DNA of 64,000 nucleotides from Taeniopygia guttata (GCF_048771995.1 NC_133034.1:5343001-5407000); one strand, 5' to 3'; shown: positions 1-12,089, counted from the first letter of the stretch. The notes: generated by a model from the sequence alone, not told the origin. A program made the numbers and translations.

Positions 1-942
1 TGACACATTCAGCTATGTGAAAACCACAGATTATTTTTCCCAAAGGCTTGTTGTCTGGATGGCTGGGAATATTTTCCATGGGAATGGCAAGAGATATTTC
101 TGACAGAGACACCATATGCCTGCCATATAGCAAGTCCTGCTTTCAGACCCTGAGAACTCCGCAGTGTTTCGAAATAAAAATCCACCTCACACAACAAGAC
201 GAGCCAGTTTCCTCTAGTTTTCTTCTACCTAAAGTCCTGAAGACTACAAAACAATTCCTCCTACGGCAGACACATGGTCAGAATTCCACAGCCCGACTGT
301 GGAAATCTGGCGTGAGCATACAGGAAAGGAGCAGGCAGTTTTCACTGTAAATCACCGTATCTGTCACAAAGAACAGCCACATATAATCTGCAACAAGTTC
401 CTATTTCACTTACAAGAGCCACAACCTGATTAAAGCACAACCATGGTTCTGCTGCAGGACATAGAACCCTGGGTTTGGGGAAAGCAGCAGCACCAGACAC
501 TGCACTGAACCGTGTCAGCCTGGCTGATGGAGAGACCACGTGGGGATATGGCCCCACAGAGTTTCCACCAGACCCCGGGGATGCTCCAGCTCTGCATCAC
601 TGTCTGTGAATGATTCAGCAACCACATGTGTGCTTACATTTATTCCTAATCAAATTTGTCACCTAAGTATGTATAGGGTAAGATTTAGAACCATGAAAAC
701 AGCACAGGCTGTAGTAACTGTAGTAATTCCATGTAACATTTGGGTTTATGAGCAGAAAATCTGAGAGTTTCTGTTCAGCCACAGCAAGAGAGTAGCAGAG
801 GCGAGATTGTTTAGAGACAAAAGGTGAAAGAATCCAGTTTCTATTAGCAGCTTCACTGAACTTAACACTTCACTTCACAAGCAACCTCATTTTCCTATCC
901 CCGTGACTATCCCAGCATCTGCTGACCCATGGCTTTTCTCAG

Positions 943-1067
943 GGAAGTTCCAGAAGCTGAAGCCCCTCGATGCTCTTTGCAAGTTCATGCATATGTACGA
1001 GGCCTTAAACCATGAACTTGATTGTATAAAGCCCAATCAGATACTACAAAATGGCACATATGAAAAG
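943..1067 (+). other. Candidate orphan protein-coding exon, antisense within RYK intron 1
   Basis: A pyrimidine-rich acceptor (ttttctcag) precedes 943 and a consensus donor (GTGAGT) follows 1067. The 125-nt segment between them is fully open: two bases finish a codon, then 41 codons follow, ending in phase 0. The translation has ordinary globular composition (KFQKLKPLDALCKF ... HELDCIKPNQ ... NGTYEK). I do not recognise the family. It runs opposite to RYK. No convincing partner exon was found nearby, although an open reading frame at 1258-1458 is also protein-like. It could be an exon of a nested plus-strand gene, a non-coding RNA exon, or chance. Confidence 0.35.
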
Positions 1068-2469
1068 GTGAGTTTGTTTGCAGAATTGTGAACACCTGGA
1101 ACAAAACTGTCTGTCCCTCTGGATTTTCTTCTGCCAGAGGAATACATTAAGTTATTGATAAATTGGCCTGTGTATAAATGCCTCCCTAAACTACACCTCA
1201 CCTACAGCCAAGAGCACCCCTAAAATTGTAGAGATACCCCTAAAATTAAATCTGCTCATGCCAACAGCACAATTTAGATCATGGAAGTTTGGTCTGCAAC
1301 AGATTTCCAGTGATCTGAACCCCACTAACCGAAGGAAGTCCCAGTTTACCTCCACATTAGATTCCAATTTATCCAAGTCTCTGGGGTCACAGAGGCAGAA
1401 CAGATCATTCATGCCAGATACTGAAAGTGATATAAACCAGCTACAGACAGCTGAGTAGTGAGTGCCTTCGGCCATGTAGTAATAGACACCCATAAGCAAG
1501 GCTAGAGGAAGAAATTTAGCTTAAAAAATAGTAACAGCACATCTTGCCTCCTCAGCTGCTACTTCATGGTGAATAATTATGTCAGTGGGCCACGGAAGTC
1601 TGAACAAATCCAACTAACAGAGATTTCAGGCACTAGACAGGGGAGAGCCCAAACCCTACCTTTCAGTACTCCCAAGATTAACTATTTATTTAAAATCCCA
1701 GCTCACCAGAAAGTCAGACATTTTCACCCTCTATCTGTACCAGAGCATCTGGCAGTAAGCACGTGCCACGTACAAATGACAACAGCAGGACAGTGATCAC
1801 CAGGGCAAACCACGAGGGAAAAATGTTTACAGTGCTCTTGAGTCCCCAGATTCCGTGACTTGGGTCAGCCATGTGCTCACAGAGTGCAAATTAACTGGAG
1901 ATATTTTTATTTTGTCCATTTGACATAAATAAAGTCTTGCACTGCCAGTTTTCCAGCTTGCAGAGATACAGGGCACTTGGGAAAAACAAATCACTGGGGA
2001 CACCAACAGATTTGTTTTGAGACTCCAGCCACCAACTCTAAACAAGAGCCTATGCAAGCCAAAGCCTACAGAAAACAAATCTTTGTTTAAGTCAGACTCT
2101 CCAAGCACAGAACTCCTGTGAAAGCCTTCCACAGCAGGCCAGATGGGGGACTTCAGGAACTGCCTCCAAGTCCTTGCACAGCAATTGTCAGCCTGCCTAG
2201 AAATTAAGATTCCTTTCACACACACCCCCAATTATTGCCAGGTCTCCTCTCTGCCCTCTGTATGTCGCTTGCCTGGCTAATTAAATCATGGTTCTGAGCT
2301 CACCCCTTCCAGAGCTTACCCTGCTCCCACAGGACACCATCCCTGGTTGCTCCAATCTGGGGAGCCCCTCACCATAAGGGTGAAGCCTTTTCTTCCCCTA
2401 ACCACATACACACAAAGCAGCACAGAGACCACCTTTGACTCATCTCTTCTCACCATGACCCCAGTCCTA

Positions 2470-2950
2470 CAAAACCCACAGATCCCTGGGATCACCGATC
2501 CCCACCCCACTCCCACAGCTCTCCATCCTCTCCTGAGCTCCAGGTCCTTCATCTCTGCTCAAGACCTTTTCCATCCTTCTCTGCACCCCCATATCTGCGT
2601 CCCTTGCAGGAGTCCCGCAGACATCCCCCGTCTCCTAGAGCCCACAGCAAACCCCTGGCTCTGCTGACACCCACCATCCCCACCCCAGTGCCTCAGCCCC
2701 ACACCCTCCCGAGCCCCAAGTCCTTCACCCCCATTCGCAGCCACTCCCAGAGAACCCACACAAATCTCTGGATTCACCCATTCCCATCCCAGACCCACAG
2801 ACCCCCATCCTCTCAGGAGCTGGAGGTCCTTCATCCCCCAGCCTCTCCACCCTCTCCAGCATCCGAGATCTGCTTCCCAACCAACATTCCCACACACACC
2901 CCAATTCCCTTCTGGACCCCACCAGTCCAGTCCCACAGAGCCCCATCCTT
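2470..2950. repeat. Degenerate long-period tandem repeat in RYK intron 1
   Basis: Text around 2475-2570 (cacagatccctgggat, then ctccatcctctcctgagctc and aggtccttcat) recurs in altered form around 2755-2840 (cacaaatctctggatt, then cccatcctctcaggagctgg and aggtccttcat), giving a period near 278 bp. Other shared fragments (ccaagtccttca) lie between. This looks like an old, C-rich tandem duplication. Confidence 0.5.
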
Positions 2951-2959
2951 TTCCGGCAC

Positions 2960-3560
2960 CCAAACTTCCACGCCGGCCCAGCGAACTCCCCTCGGCCCCT
3001 CCCGAGCGGCCGGGCTCCCCGCACCGCCGCCGGGCCCGGGGCGCACTCACCGATCAGCTGCCGCACCTCCTCCTCGCTCAGGTAGATGCTGAGGCTGGGC
3101 CCGGTGCCGCTGGGGGGCCAGTCCGGGGCATGCGGGCCGGGGCCGGGCTGGCCCTGGACGCCGGCGGGCAGCACCACCAGCAGCAGCAGCAGCGGCGGCG
3201 GCAGGAGGAGATGGCGGCGCGGGCCCCGCACCCGCCGGCCCCGCCGCGGCCCCGCGCCCGCCTCCCCCGCCGCCTCCCGGGACCGGCCCCGCCGCCCCCC
3301 GCCGGGCTGCCGGCGCCGCGGCACCATCGCTCCGCGGGGACGGAGGGACGGACGCAGGGCCGGGGGGAAGCGGGCGGGACCCCCCGCCCCGCCGGACCCT
3401 CGCACGGCGCGGCCGCCGCCAGGCCCCGCCCCGCGCACGCGCCGCTCCCGCCGCCGCGGGCGGCCCCTCACGGCCATTCCCGCCTCTTTCCGCATCCCGC
3501 CCGGCGGCGGGAGGAAGGGGAGGAGGGAGAGCGTCCCCGCTCCCTGCGGATGCCGGTCAC
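2960..3560 (-). promoter_or_regulatory. RYK: CpG island and promoter region of RYK
   Basis: A block of very high G+C with dense CpG covers RYK exon 1 and about 230 bp upstream of its ATG. It falls off sharply into CR1-derived sequence at about 3557. No TATA box is visible, as expected for a CpG-island promoter. The transcription start cannot be fixed from sequence alone. Confidence 0.7.
3051..3327 (-). CDS. RYK: RYK receptor-like tyrosine kinase, first coding exon (partial gene)
   Basis: RYK is a single-pass Wnt co-receptor with an extracellular WIF domain and an inactive kinase domain. Only exon 1 is here: ATG at 3327-3325 in a good Kozak context (G at -3 and at +4), 92 full codons plus one base, then donor G|GTGAGT with the exon ending at 3051. 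The encoded end SLSIYLSEEEVRQLIG matches human RYK SVSLYLSEDEVRRLIG just before its WIF domain, which settles identity. Residues 1-39 are unusually long and arginine-rich. Residues 40-53 form a leucine-rich signal-peptide core, with cleavage likely near VQG-Q. The frame stays open upstream to 3495, but the first ATG with both Kozak context and human-like length is the one chosen. Exons 2 onward lie off the left edge. AMOTL2, the upstream neighbour, is also its neighbour in human. Confidence 0.9.
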
Positions 3561-4170
3561 AGAATGACTAAATCGGAGAAGACTTCCAAGACCATTGGGT
3601 CCAGCCTGTGACCGGTGCCCACCTTGTCAGCCAGCCCAGAGCAGTGAGTCCCACGTTCAGGCCTTCCTGGGACACCTCCAGCTATGGAGACTCCAAACCT
3701 CCTTGGGCAGCCCCTTTTAATGCCTGGCCGCCCTCTCCATGATGTCCAATATGAACCTCCCCTGGCCCAGCCTGAGGCCATTCCCTCATCCTGTCCCTGT
3801 TCCTTGGGAGCAGAGCCTGACCCCGCTGGCTGAGGGGGTCCCTGACACCTGTCAGGAGTTGTGCAGGGCCACAAGGTTCCCCTGAGCATCCTTTTCTCCA
3901 GCTGAGCCCCTTTCCCAGCTCCCTCAGCCGCTCCTGGTGCTCCAGCCCCTTCCCCATCTCCGTTTCCTCCTCTGCACATGCTCCGACCCCTCGATGTCCT
4001 TGTGGAGGCCAGAACGGGACACAGCACTTGAGGGGTCTCACAGTGCCCAGTCACTGCCCTGGTCCTGCTGGACCCATTGGCCTTTTGCCCACATGGGCGC
4101 ACCTGGGCTCACGTCCAGCCACTATTGACCAGCGTCTCCAAAGCCTTGGCCAGGTCCTTTATGGCATCTG
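3557..4170 (-). mobile_element. CR1 LINE 3' fragment, minus orientation
   Basis: The plus strand begins tcacagaatg, the reverse complement of the CR1 3' tail. It then follows the CR1 end region in order: the ggccttcctgggacacct part, ctttctccagctgagcccct, ctccctcagccgctcctggt, and tggaggccagaacgggacac. It is 5'-truncated and diverged, and abuts the RYK CpG island. Confidence 0.85.
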
Positions 4171-7100
4171 ACCCCATCGTGGAGGTCACCCACTGAATCA
4201 CCTCATGCTCACCCGAGACCCTGCACATCCCCACGCTTCTGCTAAGCTGTGGTTGCCTCCGTCCCCAAACCCTTCCAGCCAGACATCCTTCCAGGATGGG
4301 CCAGGGGGTCATGGCCAAAACTGGAAATGCTCTGCCAAAACATTCCCAAAAAATTATAATCCCAAAGTGACAGACTGTGGGACCCCTGGTGCCCACCAAA
4401 GCTGCTCCATCAGCTGGACAGGGGAGAAAAATATAATGCTCCTAAGTTGAGATAAAACCAGGAAGAGACCACTCAGCAATTACTGTCATGGGCAAAACAA
4501 GAGGAAAGTTTGAGGAAATGTATGGAATTTATAACCAGATTGGTAGGATAATGAGAAGTCTGTTTTTGGAGCCGGCCGGCATCAGCTCCATCAGACACAG
4601 GGGAAGCTTCTGGCAGCTTCTCAAAGAAGCCACTCCTGTAGCTCCCCCACTATCCAAACCCCAACACACTGCTCAGAGGCTTTCCCAATTGCAAATACTG
4701 CTGGAATATTAGTGTTTTAGTTTAAGAGAATTTCCTTTTTTGGTAATTTTTTTAAAACAAAAAATTAAGGTTTTTTAAAATGTACTGTTTATAAATATAT
4801 AAAACATACTGATGTTATATTTAATGTTGCAATCTGCTTTTTAATCTTATGGTCCTTTCAGAGCTAATAAGCAGCAGCATTTCATTTCACTGTAACAAAG
4901 AGCCTTTGGCCCACAGAGGATGGGGATTTCAGCTCCAGCCAAGCCATTGCTGCCTGTAATGATCCTGAAGTAAAATCCAAACTGTAAACACATCTCCTGT
5001 TCTGTTACAGTATGGAATGCCAGCAGCAGGGCTGCTTGACAGCTGATATATTTTAAAAGAATGCAATAATAATCAAGTCCAAGGATGCAAACAACATTAA
5101 ATTCCAGTGTGAGGCTTTGAATATCCTATACAAACATTCCTGACCTTTTCCCAAAATGCTCTGCTGTGCTGTATTTCAAAAGTAAGGATTTCTGTGGCAG
5201 TTTGGTGCAAAACCCTTTTTCAAGGTGTCCACCTTTCCCCTAAAACACAAAACCTTTGTTCCAATTGGCTTAGGAAGGGGATTTTGTTTTTCTGAGCTGG
5301 CTGCTGACCTAAACACACTTCCTTCCTCACTCGTCCGGGCTGAAGAGCCACCTGCATTGTCACCTTCCTACCTGCTGTCACACCTGGCTGCTCTCCAGCT
5401 CCTCTGGAATCCCCAGAGCAGTGAAAGCTTCGCTCTGAGCAAATCCATCGCTGAGAGCTGCCTGCTTGGTTGAGATTTTCAGCAGAAGCATCACAATATT
5501 CACTTATGACCATTAAATCCCTTAATGTCTTTAAATTCTATGCTCCCTCCTGACCTGCTGGGAGGAATTTTCTCTTGTGGGACACTGTGACAGGAGGACA
5601 CTGCAGGCTAATTGGCCACAACGGGGTTTGATCACCGAGTCTTTCAGCTCATAATCATAAGAGTGGGAAGCGTGTAGGAAGTTCTGTTCTTCTAATCACT
5701 GAGGTGAAAAAGAAGAAATTGCTCACACTCCTCCCCACAATATCCATCACTTATTTAAACAGTGTGAGGTGTAAAAAAAATAAAATACCAAACTACGATG
5801 GAGGTGGAAATTCTATGCAGGCCTGTAGCTGGGGGATGTGGCCCAGGCTGCAGAGTGCTGGTTGCTGAGAGAGCTCTCCACACCACAGCTTCTCCACAGG
5901 CCATTTCCTCAGCCTGGAAAGCCGGCGTCTGGGCATCTGTGTTTATTTGCCCTGCAGATGTAGCCTAAATCCCAGACTCCCTGTGGTTTCTGATGCACCT
6001 CGCTTAGGGACGCACGGACAGACAGACAACGTGTGGTATCTGATGTGATCAAAACCAAGACTGAGGCTCAACCCGCCAGAGACCAAGCAAAATTTTGATG
6101 CCCTTTTCTGGTGGCATTAGCAGGCAGCTTATGCGGGAAGGCACTGACAAATCCAACCGAGTGTTGGCATGGATTTATCACTTGGAGGAATCCCTCCTTC
6201 ACTCACAATGATCGTGAAGGAACAGCAGAAATTGCTGCTGCTCTCTGGAGGTTGGATGAGCCACGAGGTCGAAAACATGGTGTAGGCACCAGGCAGGAGA
6301 CAAACAGCTCTTTTTATCCGTGAGTTTGTCGAAGAGTCGGACAAATGGACAGAAAAACACAGTCACTCCTCAGCTGTAACAGCCTGTAATGGTGGTAGGA
6401 CCCACAGGAACCCCAACATGGGGATCTATTGTCCATTTTCCACTGCACCCCATTTTCCCCAAACTGATTTCTGGCCTGTCCTTCCAGATGAGGACCAAAG
6501 GGACAATATTCATGCAGCCACCATGGATAACAAACGTGACTTTAACCTTAACCTCAGCCACCCCTGCCTTGTGCATAAGGACACGATATTCAGCACAAAT
6601 GTGACGTTCAGCAGAAGGGCCCGTGTGGGGTTATTTCCCTGCATTTCTTTTCAGTGAGCATGTAACTTTGCCTCCTGGAAGCCACTGGCTGATTTTAACA
6701 AAAGGTCACCGAAACCACATAAACCAAACACAAATAAACACATTCTTGGGCTGCAGCTGCCAGCCTGTGCACGGCCGCTCACGGGGCTGCAGGCCTGGCT
6801 GGGCCCCCCTTGCCCATGAAGCCAATTGCTTGCTGGGCTCTGATGTTGCAATTAAAATGCAGGCTGCAAGGATAATTGGGGGTATTAGAAGCCAAATGAA
6901 GGTTTCATGGATGTCAAGAAACATCTCATTGGAAAAAGGTGAAAAATGCAATTCGCAGGCCAGCTCAAACACTGAAGATCTTGTGTTGATTTTTTTTGGC
7001 TGCACAGACTATTTTTGGCAGGATCAAGTTCACGGTCTTTCAAAACCATTCTGGGGAAGATTATATTGCAAGAGGATATACAAAGTCTGTCCGTGGCAAG

Positions 7101-10100
7101 CTGCTAGCAATAGCTGTGAACTCGCAGCACTCACATGGAAAAGTTTTGCTTGGATAGACACTGGGATGCCTCACTGCATGTGCTCCCAGCCTGATTGTAT
7201 CAGCATTTACCACCGCCATGTCCCGAGGGGCACGGAAGAGCTGGGATTCATTTCTGGACGTAAAAAAACATCTGTAAAAGCAAAGAGCTGACAATTAATG
7301 GCACTGATAGGAATTTGATACATGAGGGCCTCATGGAAGACACGTGATATAGGGACGTTTACGTGGGTGCTGGAAGATGGGAGACAGGGCTCCCTGTCCA
7401 GACTCGCTCGCACACGCTGCTGCGATCGGGGGTGGCTTTTCCCACCTCCTCTTTGTGATTGTAAGTGACTGTACAGCATTCCCTGGGGAGGAGAGCTGCC
7501 CCTTCACACAGACACAGGAATGAAGTCCTGCTGCCTCTTCCAATCAGTCTTCCAACATTTTTCCTTTCAAACAGCTTCTCTCCTTTACGAATGAGTACCA
7601 GGTGACCTCGGTGTTTGGATGACTTCCAACAAAACTGTACCTTGGTTCTGTGGCCCAGGAATCTTCAGCTCATCATTTGCTCAAGGACCTCTGCCTGCAA
7701 GGCTTCTCTGCAGAAATGCTCTGGAGCTTTGGCTTTGCTCATGGATGAGCATTAGAAATGGGCAAGAGGGGTTTCAGATTTAGGAATGCTAGGAAAAGAT
7801 GGCACAGCTGAGCTTGTGCAAGCAGCAGGCTTCCTAAGCTATTTAGTATTGACTGACCCCTTTATTATTTAGTATTCCCCTTTATTTAGTATTTATTTGC
7901 CCCTTTCCATGGGCAAGGATGCACCCATACACCTCTGAGTAGGGATAAAACCATTCATTTGCTCTGCTTCACTTTCTGCCTTTTCCTGAGGGCTTCCCCA
8001 CGTCTGTCTTTCACAGAGCATGGTGCCCCAGGATTTCCAGTTCTCTTTGCTCATCAGGGTGAAACAAACTGGCAGCTTGCTGCTTGTTTTCTCCCACATC
8101 TCTGAATTTGCCATGCCTTTTCCCTAAGCATGAGGAGAACTGAGAATGAGGGAATGGACAACATATTGAGTAATATAAATAGACAGATGGCTTCACTCAA
8201 ATCAGCACTGACCCGTAGAGTCTTCCAGGGGAAGGAAGAGCTGAAATTTCAAAGTTTAAAATGTACAGACCTTCCCACAAACTCTTTTTGTTCCCTTACA
8301 TTGACTATAAACAGGCAACACAGGGAAGACCAGTGTCCCCTGTTACTTGAATAGTACTAAGGCAAAGATAAAAGCCTTCAGACTTCCAACCTGCTCCTCT
8401 TTGCACCAGATTTCTATTTTTCCTTTATTTATTTCCTAATTGTGCACACAGGTCCATAAAGCTGCCCTGGAGAAGAAAGGGCTGTCTGCTCCATTGCTGC
8501 ACTCAGACTGCTCAGGCTGGGATACACAGAGAGGAAAAGTCACACAGCAGCAGAGGGAAATTTGTGTACAAGTTTCCTGGAAATGTAGCATTTAATGGAA
8601 AAAACATCCTGGGAACACGAAGCTGCCTGGAGCTGCTGTAGCATTAAGCAAGGGAGGCTGGGGGAGAGCAGAGCCTCGGAATACAGTTTCAGCATGTGGT
8701 TGGGAAGGCACATGCCATTCCTGTGTTTGCCTTATAAGGGGAGCATGCATGGCATGATATTGCTAAATATGAAATAAATTGTTTGTGTTTTGGGGGCTGG
8801 CTGTGCCACCTCTTCCCTCCCCAGGACACCCGGGGGTTTCTGGCTGATGTTTGTGTGTCATTTGGGAGCGTTTTCCTTGCCAGTGGATGCCAGGATCTGG
8901 TGCCATGGATGTTGCACAACAATGCTTATAATGCTGTTACAGTTTGTTCTGCACTGGATCAGAGCTTGATGCTCAGGTGAGAGTTGGTATCAGGACAGAA
9001 AATTACAAAGCAAACCATTTTCAATGGAGAAATTGAGTATCTGTCGGAGGGAGAAGAGAAGGAAAGCAGGCACCTGAACCTACTCCTACTTGGTCTTTTG
9101 TTGGCTTTTCAGTGCAAATGATCCTTCAAAATTCAACTCCAGGGATTTTATTATGTCTCTGCTCAAACAACAGACCTTTCACTGTAGCTCAGCACATGAC
9201 TCCAAGCACAGCACCCATCCTCAGAGAGCTCAGTCTTCTCCATGACTTCCCCTTTTCCCCTGGGAAGCCAAGAGAGCAGCAGTTATAAACTGATGTGGTT
9301 GTGTTTTACAGGTCACTTATGCAAGTGTTTCCCTGTGCTGTGGCAGTTGCAGCTGGTTTATGGTTTACCATGGTTTTTCAGAGCCCACACACAATACAGG
9401 AATTGAGATAATTAATTGTAGGAGTCACTGTATCCCATCACTCTTTTACAAAAGCACAATTGGAGCATTTGCCCAGGAAGTGGAAAATATTTATGCGACT
9501 TTCTCTCTGAGAAAGTATTAAAATCCCCGTTTTCACTGGGATAAATGAGAAGCAGAAAGACGTAGTGAGCAAATCCCACACCCTCTACAGAAGAGGTTGT
9601 GGAGCCCCTGGATCCATCAAAACTGGAAGCAGGAAAGAGCAGGACTCTCCCACTCCTCTCAGGGTTTAGATTGCTGCGGGCAGCAGCAAGCCTGAATTTC
9701 TTCAGGTTGCAGAGATCTAACCCTTGTCACCCATTTTCTGTGCAAATGGCATTACAATTCTTGGAATGTCACCAGCACCAGCCAACAAAGGGGCTGGGAA
9801 GCTGCAGACCCAAGTGCCTTTCTCTCTTCCCAGCACTGGGCAATGCTGTTGCACACCTGGATGCTTTTATTGAAGACAAATATATTCTGCTTCTGAAAAA
9901 ACCAGATTCCTCTTGCTGATATATTCTCATATGGATAAAAATAGATGGATTTTAATCATGCTTACATTGCAGATCCCACAAGCCAACTATTTTAATAGAT
10001 TCGGAGTCCTTTTCTTTGGGCTTGGAACAGGCTCAACACCAATAAACCAAAAGACTTAGCAGGATGTTTTTGCCTCATTAAAATGCTTTGTGCCTTTGGC

Positions 10101-11210
10101 TCTATTCTGTTCTTTCAGTGCTGGTGTTTTTTCATAGATCTTCATTTTGAAATTGTGGGAAGAGTCAGGAAAAGGTTTTGGAAAGGCAACCTGTCCTCCT
10201 CCCATCCAACCATTCCTGGGTGATTTCAGAATCCTGGCCAGACCATTTGCTCTCCAGCAGCTCCCACCACGTGAAGTCCTGTCTACCTGTAATTCAATTA
10301 AAACTTCTTTCAAAAAAATAAAAAAAGTCAAAAAGATTTTTAAATGCTTCTGTAAAACCTGCAACAGTCCCATCTTCATTTCTGTGCTAGGAAATATTTT
10401 AAAACCCCAGATACACTAAGAAGGGATCCTGGAGCAAGAAGGGATCCTGGAAGAAAGAACTTGCACAGGCCAGGTCTTGTCCTAATTTGGATGATGACGG
10501 CAGGATCCTCACACGTTTTTAGCAGCTGATTAAAATTTTGTCTCCATTGTGGCAAAAATTCTTGGGCGTTTTCTTGCTTTGCAATCACTGTGCTCAGCTG
10601 TTTAGCTTGCATGAGTAAAATAAGCTGCATTTCCTTGGGTTTTCCCTATGAACTGGAAGTCTGGCCTTGAACCACTTCCAGAGGTCTTATTTCAGCACTT
10701 TCTTGAGCTACAGGTGACAGGGCTGGACACTGGTGGGTCTCAGCAAAGAATTCCATCCTCTGTGTCCTACTGGAGGCATCTCCTTGTGGGGCAGGGTGAG
10801 GGTTAGGTCAGCTGGAAAGGAACTTTCTGCTCCTTAATATCTCTTGAATACCATGAAAAGCAAAAGGTAGGTCTTGAAAAACCATCCACAGGCATTTTTA
10901 TGGGGTGAAACCTGTATGAACACGCATTTCACTTGCAAAATTGCTTTTAGATTGGTGATATTTGCATGTCACCACCCATGCAGTGAGATAATCCCTCCTG
11001 GACGGGGCAACAGATCCCCTATCCCTCATTTCTAAGCTTTGTCCTGAACATGCAGTGGGGTTGTCATTAAAGACTCACTATTGTGAGCAGAATGCAACCG
11101 GCCAGGGAGAAATGTTCCTGAATGAACGATGGGGAAAAGCCCTTGGCTGGAAAACACCACTGCCACACTCTGTCATGGGGAATGAGTGACTAAACACAAT
11201 ATAGAGATGG
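4171..11210. other. Intergenic DNA between RYK and AMOTL2, first part
   Basis: No recognisable gene. The sequence is less GC-rich than the rest of the window. Notable pieces are an AT-rich unique block at about 4720-5120, an unexplained open frame of 222 codons on the plus strand at 6623-7291 with an AT-balanced block inside it (about 6840-7110), and an exon-like segment at 8884-8976. Short AT-rich simple stretches occur near 7860-7900. I see no ribosomal, tRNA or viral sequence. Confidence 0.6.
8884..8976 (+). other. Exon-like segment, intergenic
   Basis: An acceptor-like ttttccttgccag precedes 8884 and a donor-like GTGAGA follows 8976. The 93 nt between are open in one frame (GCQDLVPWMLHNNAYN...). 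I do not recognise the product. One isolated exon-like segment in 7 kb could easily be chance or part of a long non-coding RNA. Confidence 0.15.
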
Positions 11211-11640
11211 ACTCATAGACCCATTTAAGTTAGAAAACCTGCTACGATGAAAGAATCCAAGAGTTCCCCCAGCACTGCCAAGGCTTCCACTGACCCATGC
11301 CCCCAAATGCCACATCCACCTGGCTTTTAAGTCCCTCCAGGAGTGGGGGCTCCACCATCTGGGCAGCTGTGCCAGGGCTGAACAGCCCTTTCCATGAAGA
11401 AATTCCCTTCATGTCCAAGCTAAACTTCCCCAGGCACAACTCGAGGCTGTTTCCTCCTTGTCCCGTCCCTGTTCCCGGGTAGCACAGCCCGATCCCCGCC
11501 GGCTGTCCCCTTTTGTCAGAGAGCTGTGCAGAGCCAGAAGGTTCTCCTGAGCCTCCTTTTCTCCAGCTGAGCCCCTTTCCAGCTCCCTGGTGTTCCATTC
11601 CCTTCCCAGCTCCATTCCCTGCCCTGGACACGCTCCGGCC
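11211..11640 (-). mobile_element. CR1 LINE 3' fragment, minus orientation
   Basis: It starts with the degraded tail (actcatagacccatttaagt) and continues through ccaccatctgggcagctgtg, cctccttgtcccgtccctgt, ccttttctccagctgagccc and ccctggacacgctccggccc, in the order seen in the CR1 reverse complement. It ends just before a short GC-rich stretch and the AAGGG array. Confidence 0.85.
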
Positions 11641-11715
11641 CCCGGGATTTGCGGGCCCCGGGCGGGGGTGCAGGGGCGGCGCGGGCCGCCAGGTGTCGCT
11701 GTCGGCGCGGGAGAG

Positions 11716-12089
11716 GGGAAGGGAAGGGAAGGGAAGGGAAGGGAAGGGAAGGGAAGGGAAGGGAAGGGAAGGGAAGGGAAGGGAAGGGAAGGGAAGGGAA
11801 GGGAAGGGAAGGGAAGGGAAGGGAAGGGAAGGGAAGGGAAGGGAAGGGAAGGGAAGGGAAGGGAAGGGAAGGGAAGGGAAGGGAAGGGAAGGGAAGGGAA
11901 GGGAAGGGAAGGGAAGGGAAGGGAAGGGAAGGGAAGGGAAGGGAAGGGAAGGGAAGGGAAGGGAAGGGAAGGGAAAGGAAGGGAAAGGAAGGGAAAGGAA
12001 GGGAAAGGAAGGGAAAGGAAGGGAAAGGAAGGGAAAGGAAGGGAAAGGAAGGGAAAGGAAGGGAAAGGAAGGGAAAGGAAGGGAAGGGA
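11716..12089 (+). repeat. (AAGGG)n pentanucleotide array with a 10-bp higher-order block
   Basis: Pure GGGAA units run from 11716 to 11970 (about 51 copies). From 11971 to 12080 the unit becomes the 10-mer GGGAAAGGAA, 11 perfect copies, followed by one or two plain units. The purine strand is the plus strand throughout. The array sits between two CR1 fragments of opposite orientation. Very long open frames in every phase here come only from the repeat. Confidence 0.97.

Larger units (their letters stand above)
1..3050 (-). other. RYK: RYK intron 1 (3' part outside window)
   Basis: This stretch lies downstream (in minus-strand sense) of the RYK exon 1 splice donor at 3050/3049, so it should be first-intron sequence. 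I see no RYK exon 2 here. The left 2.2 kb is AT-balanced unique sequence and holds one exon-like segment on the opposite strand (943-1067). From about 2.3 kb to the CpG island the sequence is C-rich on the plus strand and shows degenerate long-period repetition. Confidence 0.75.
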
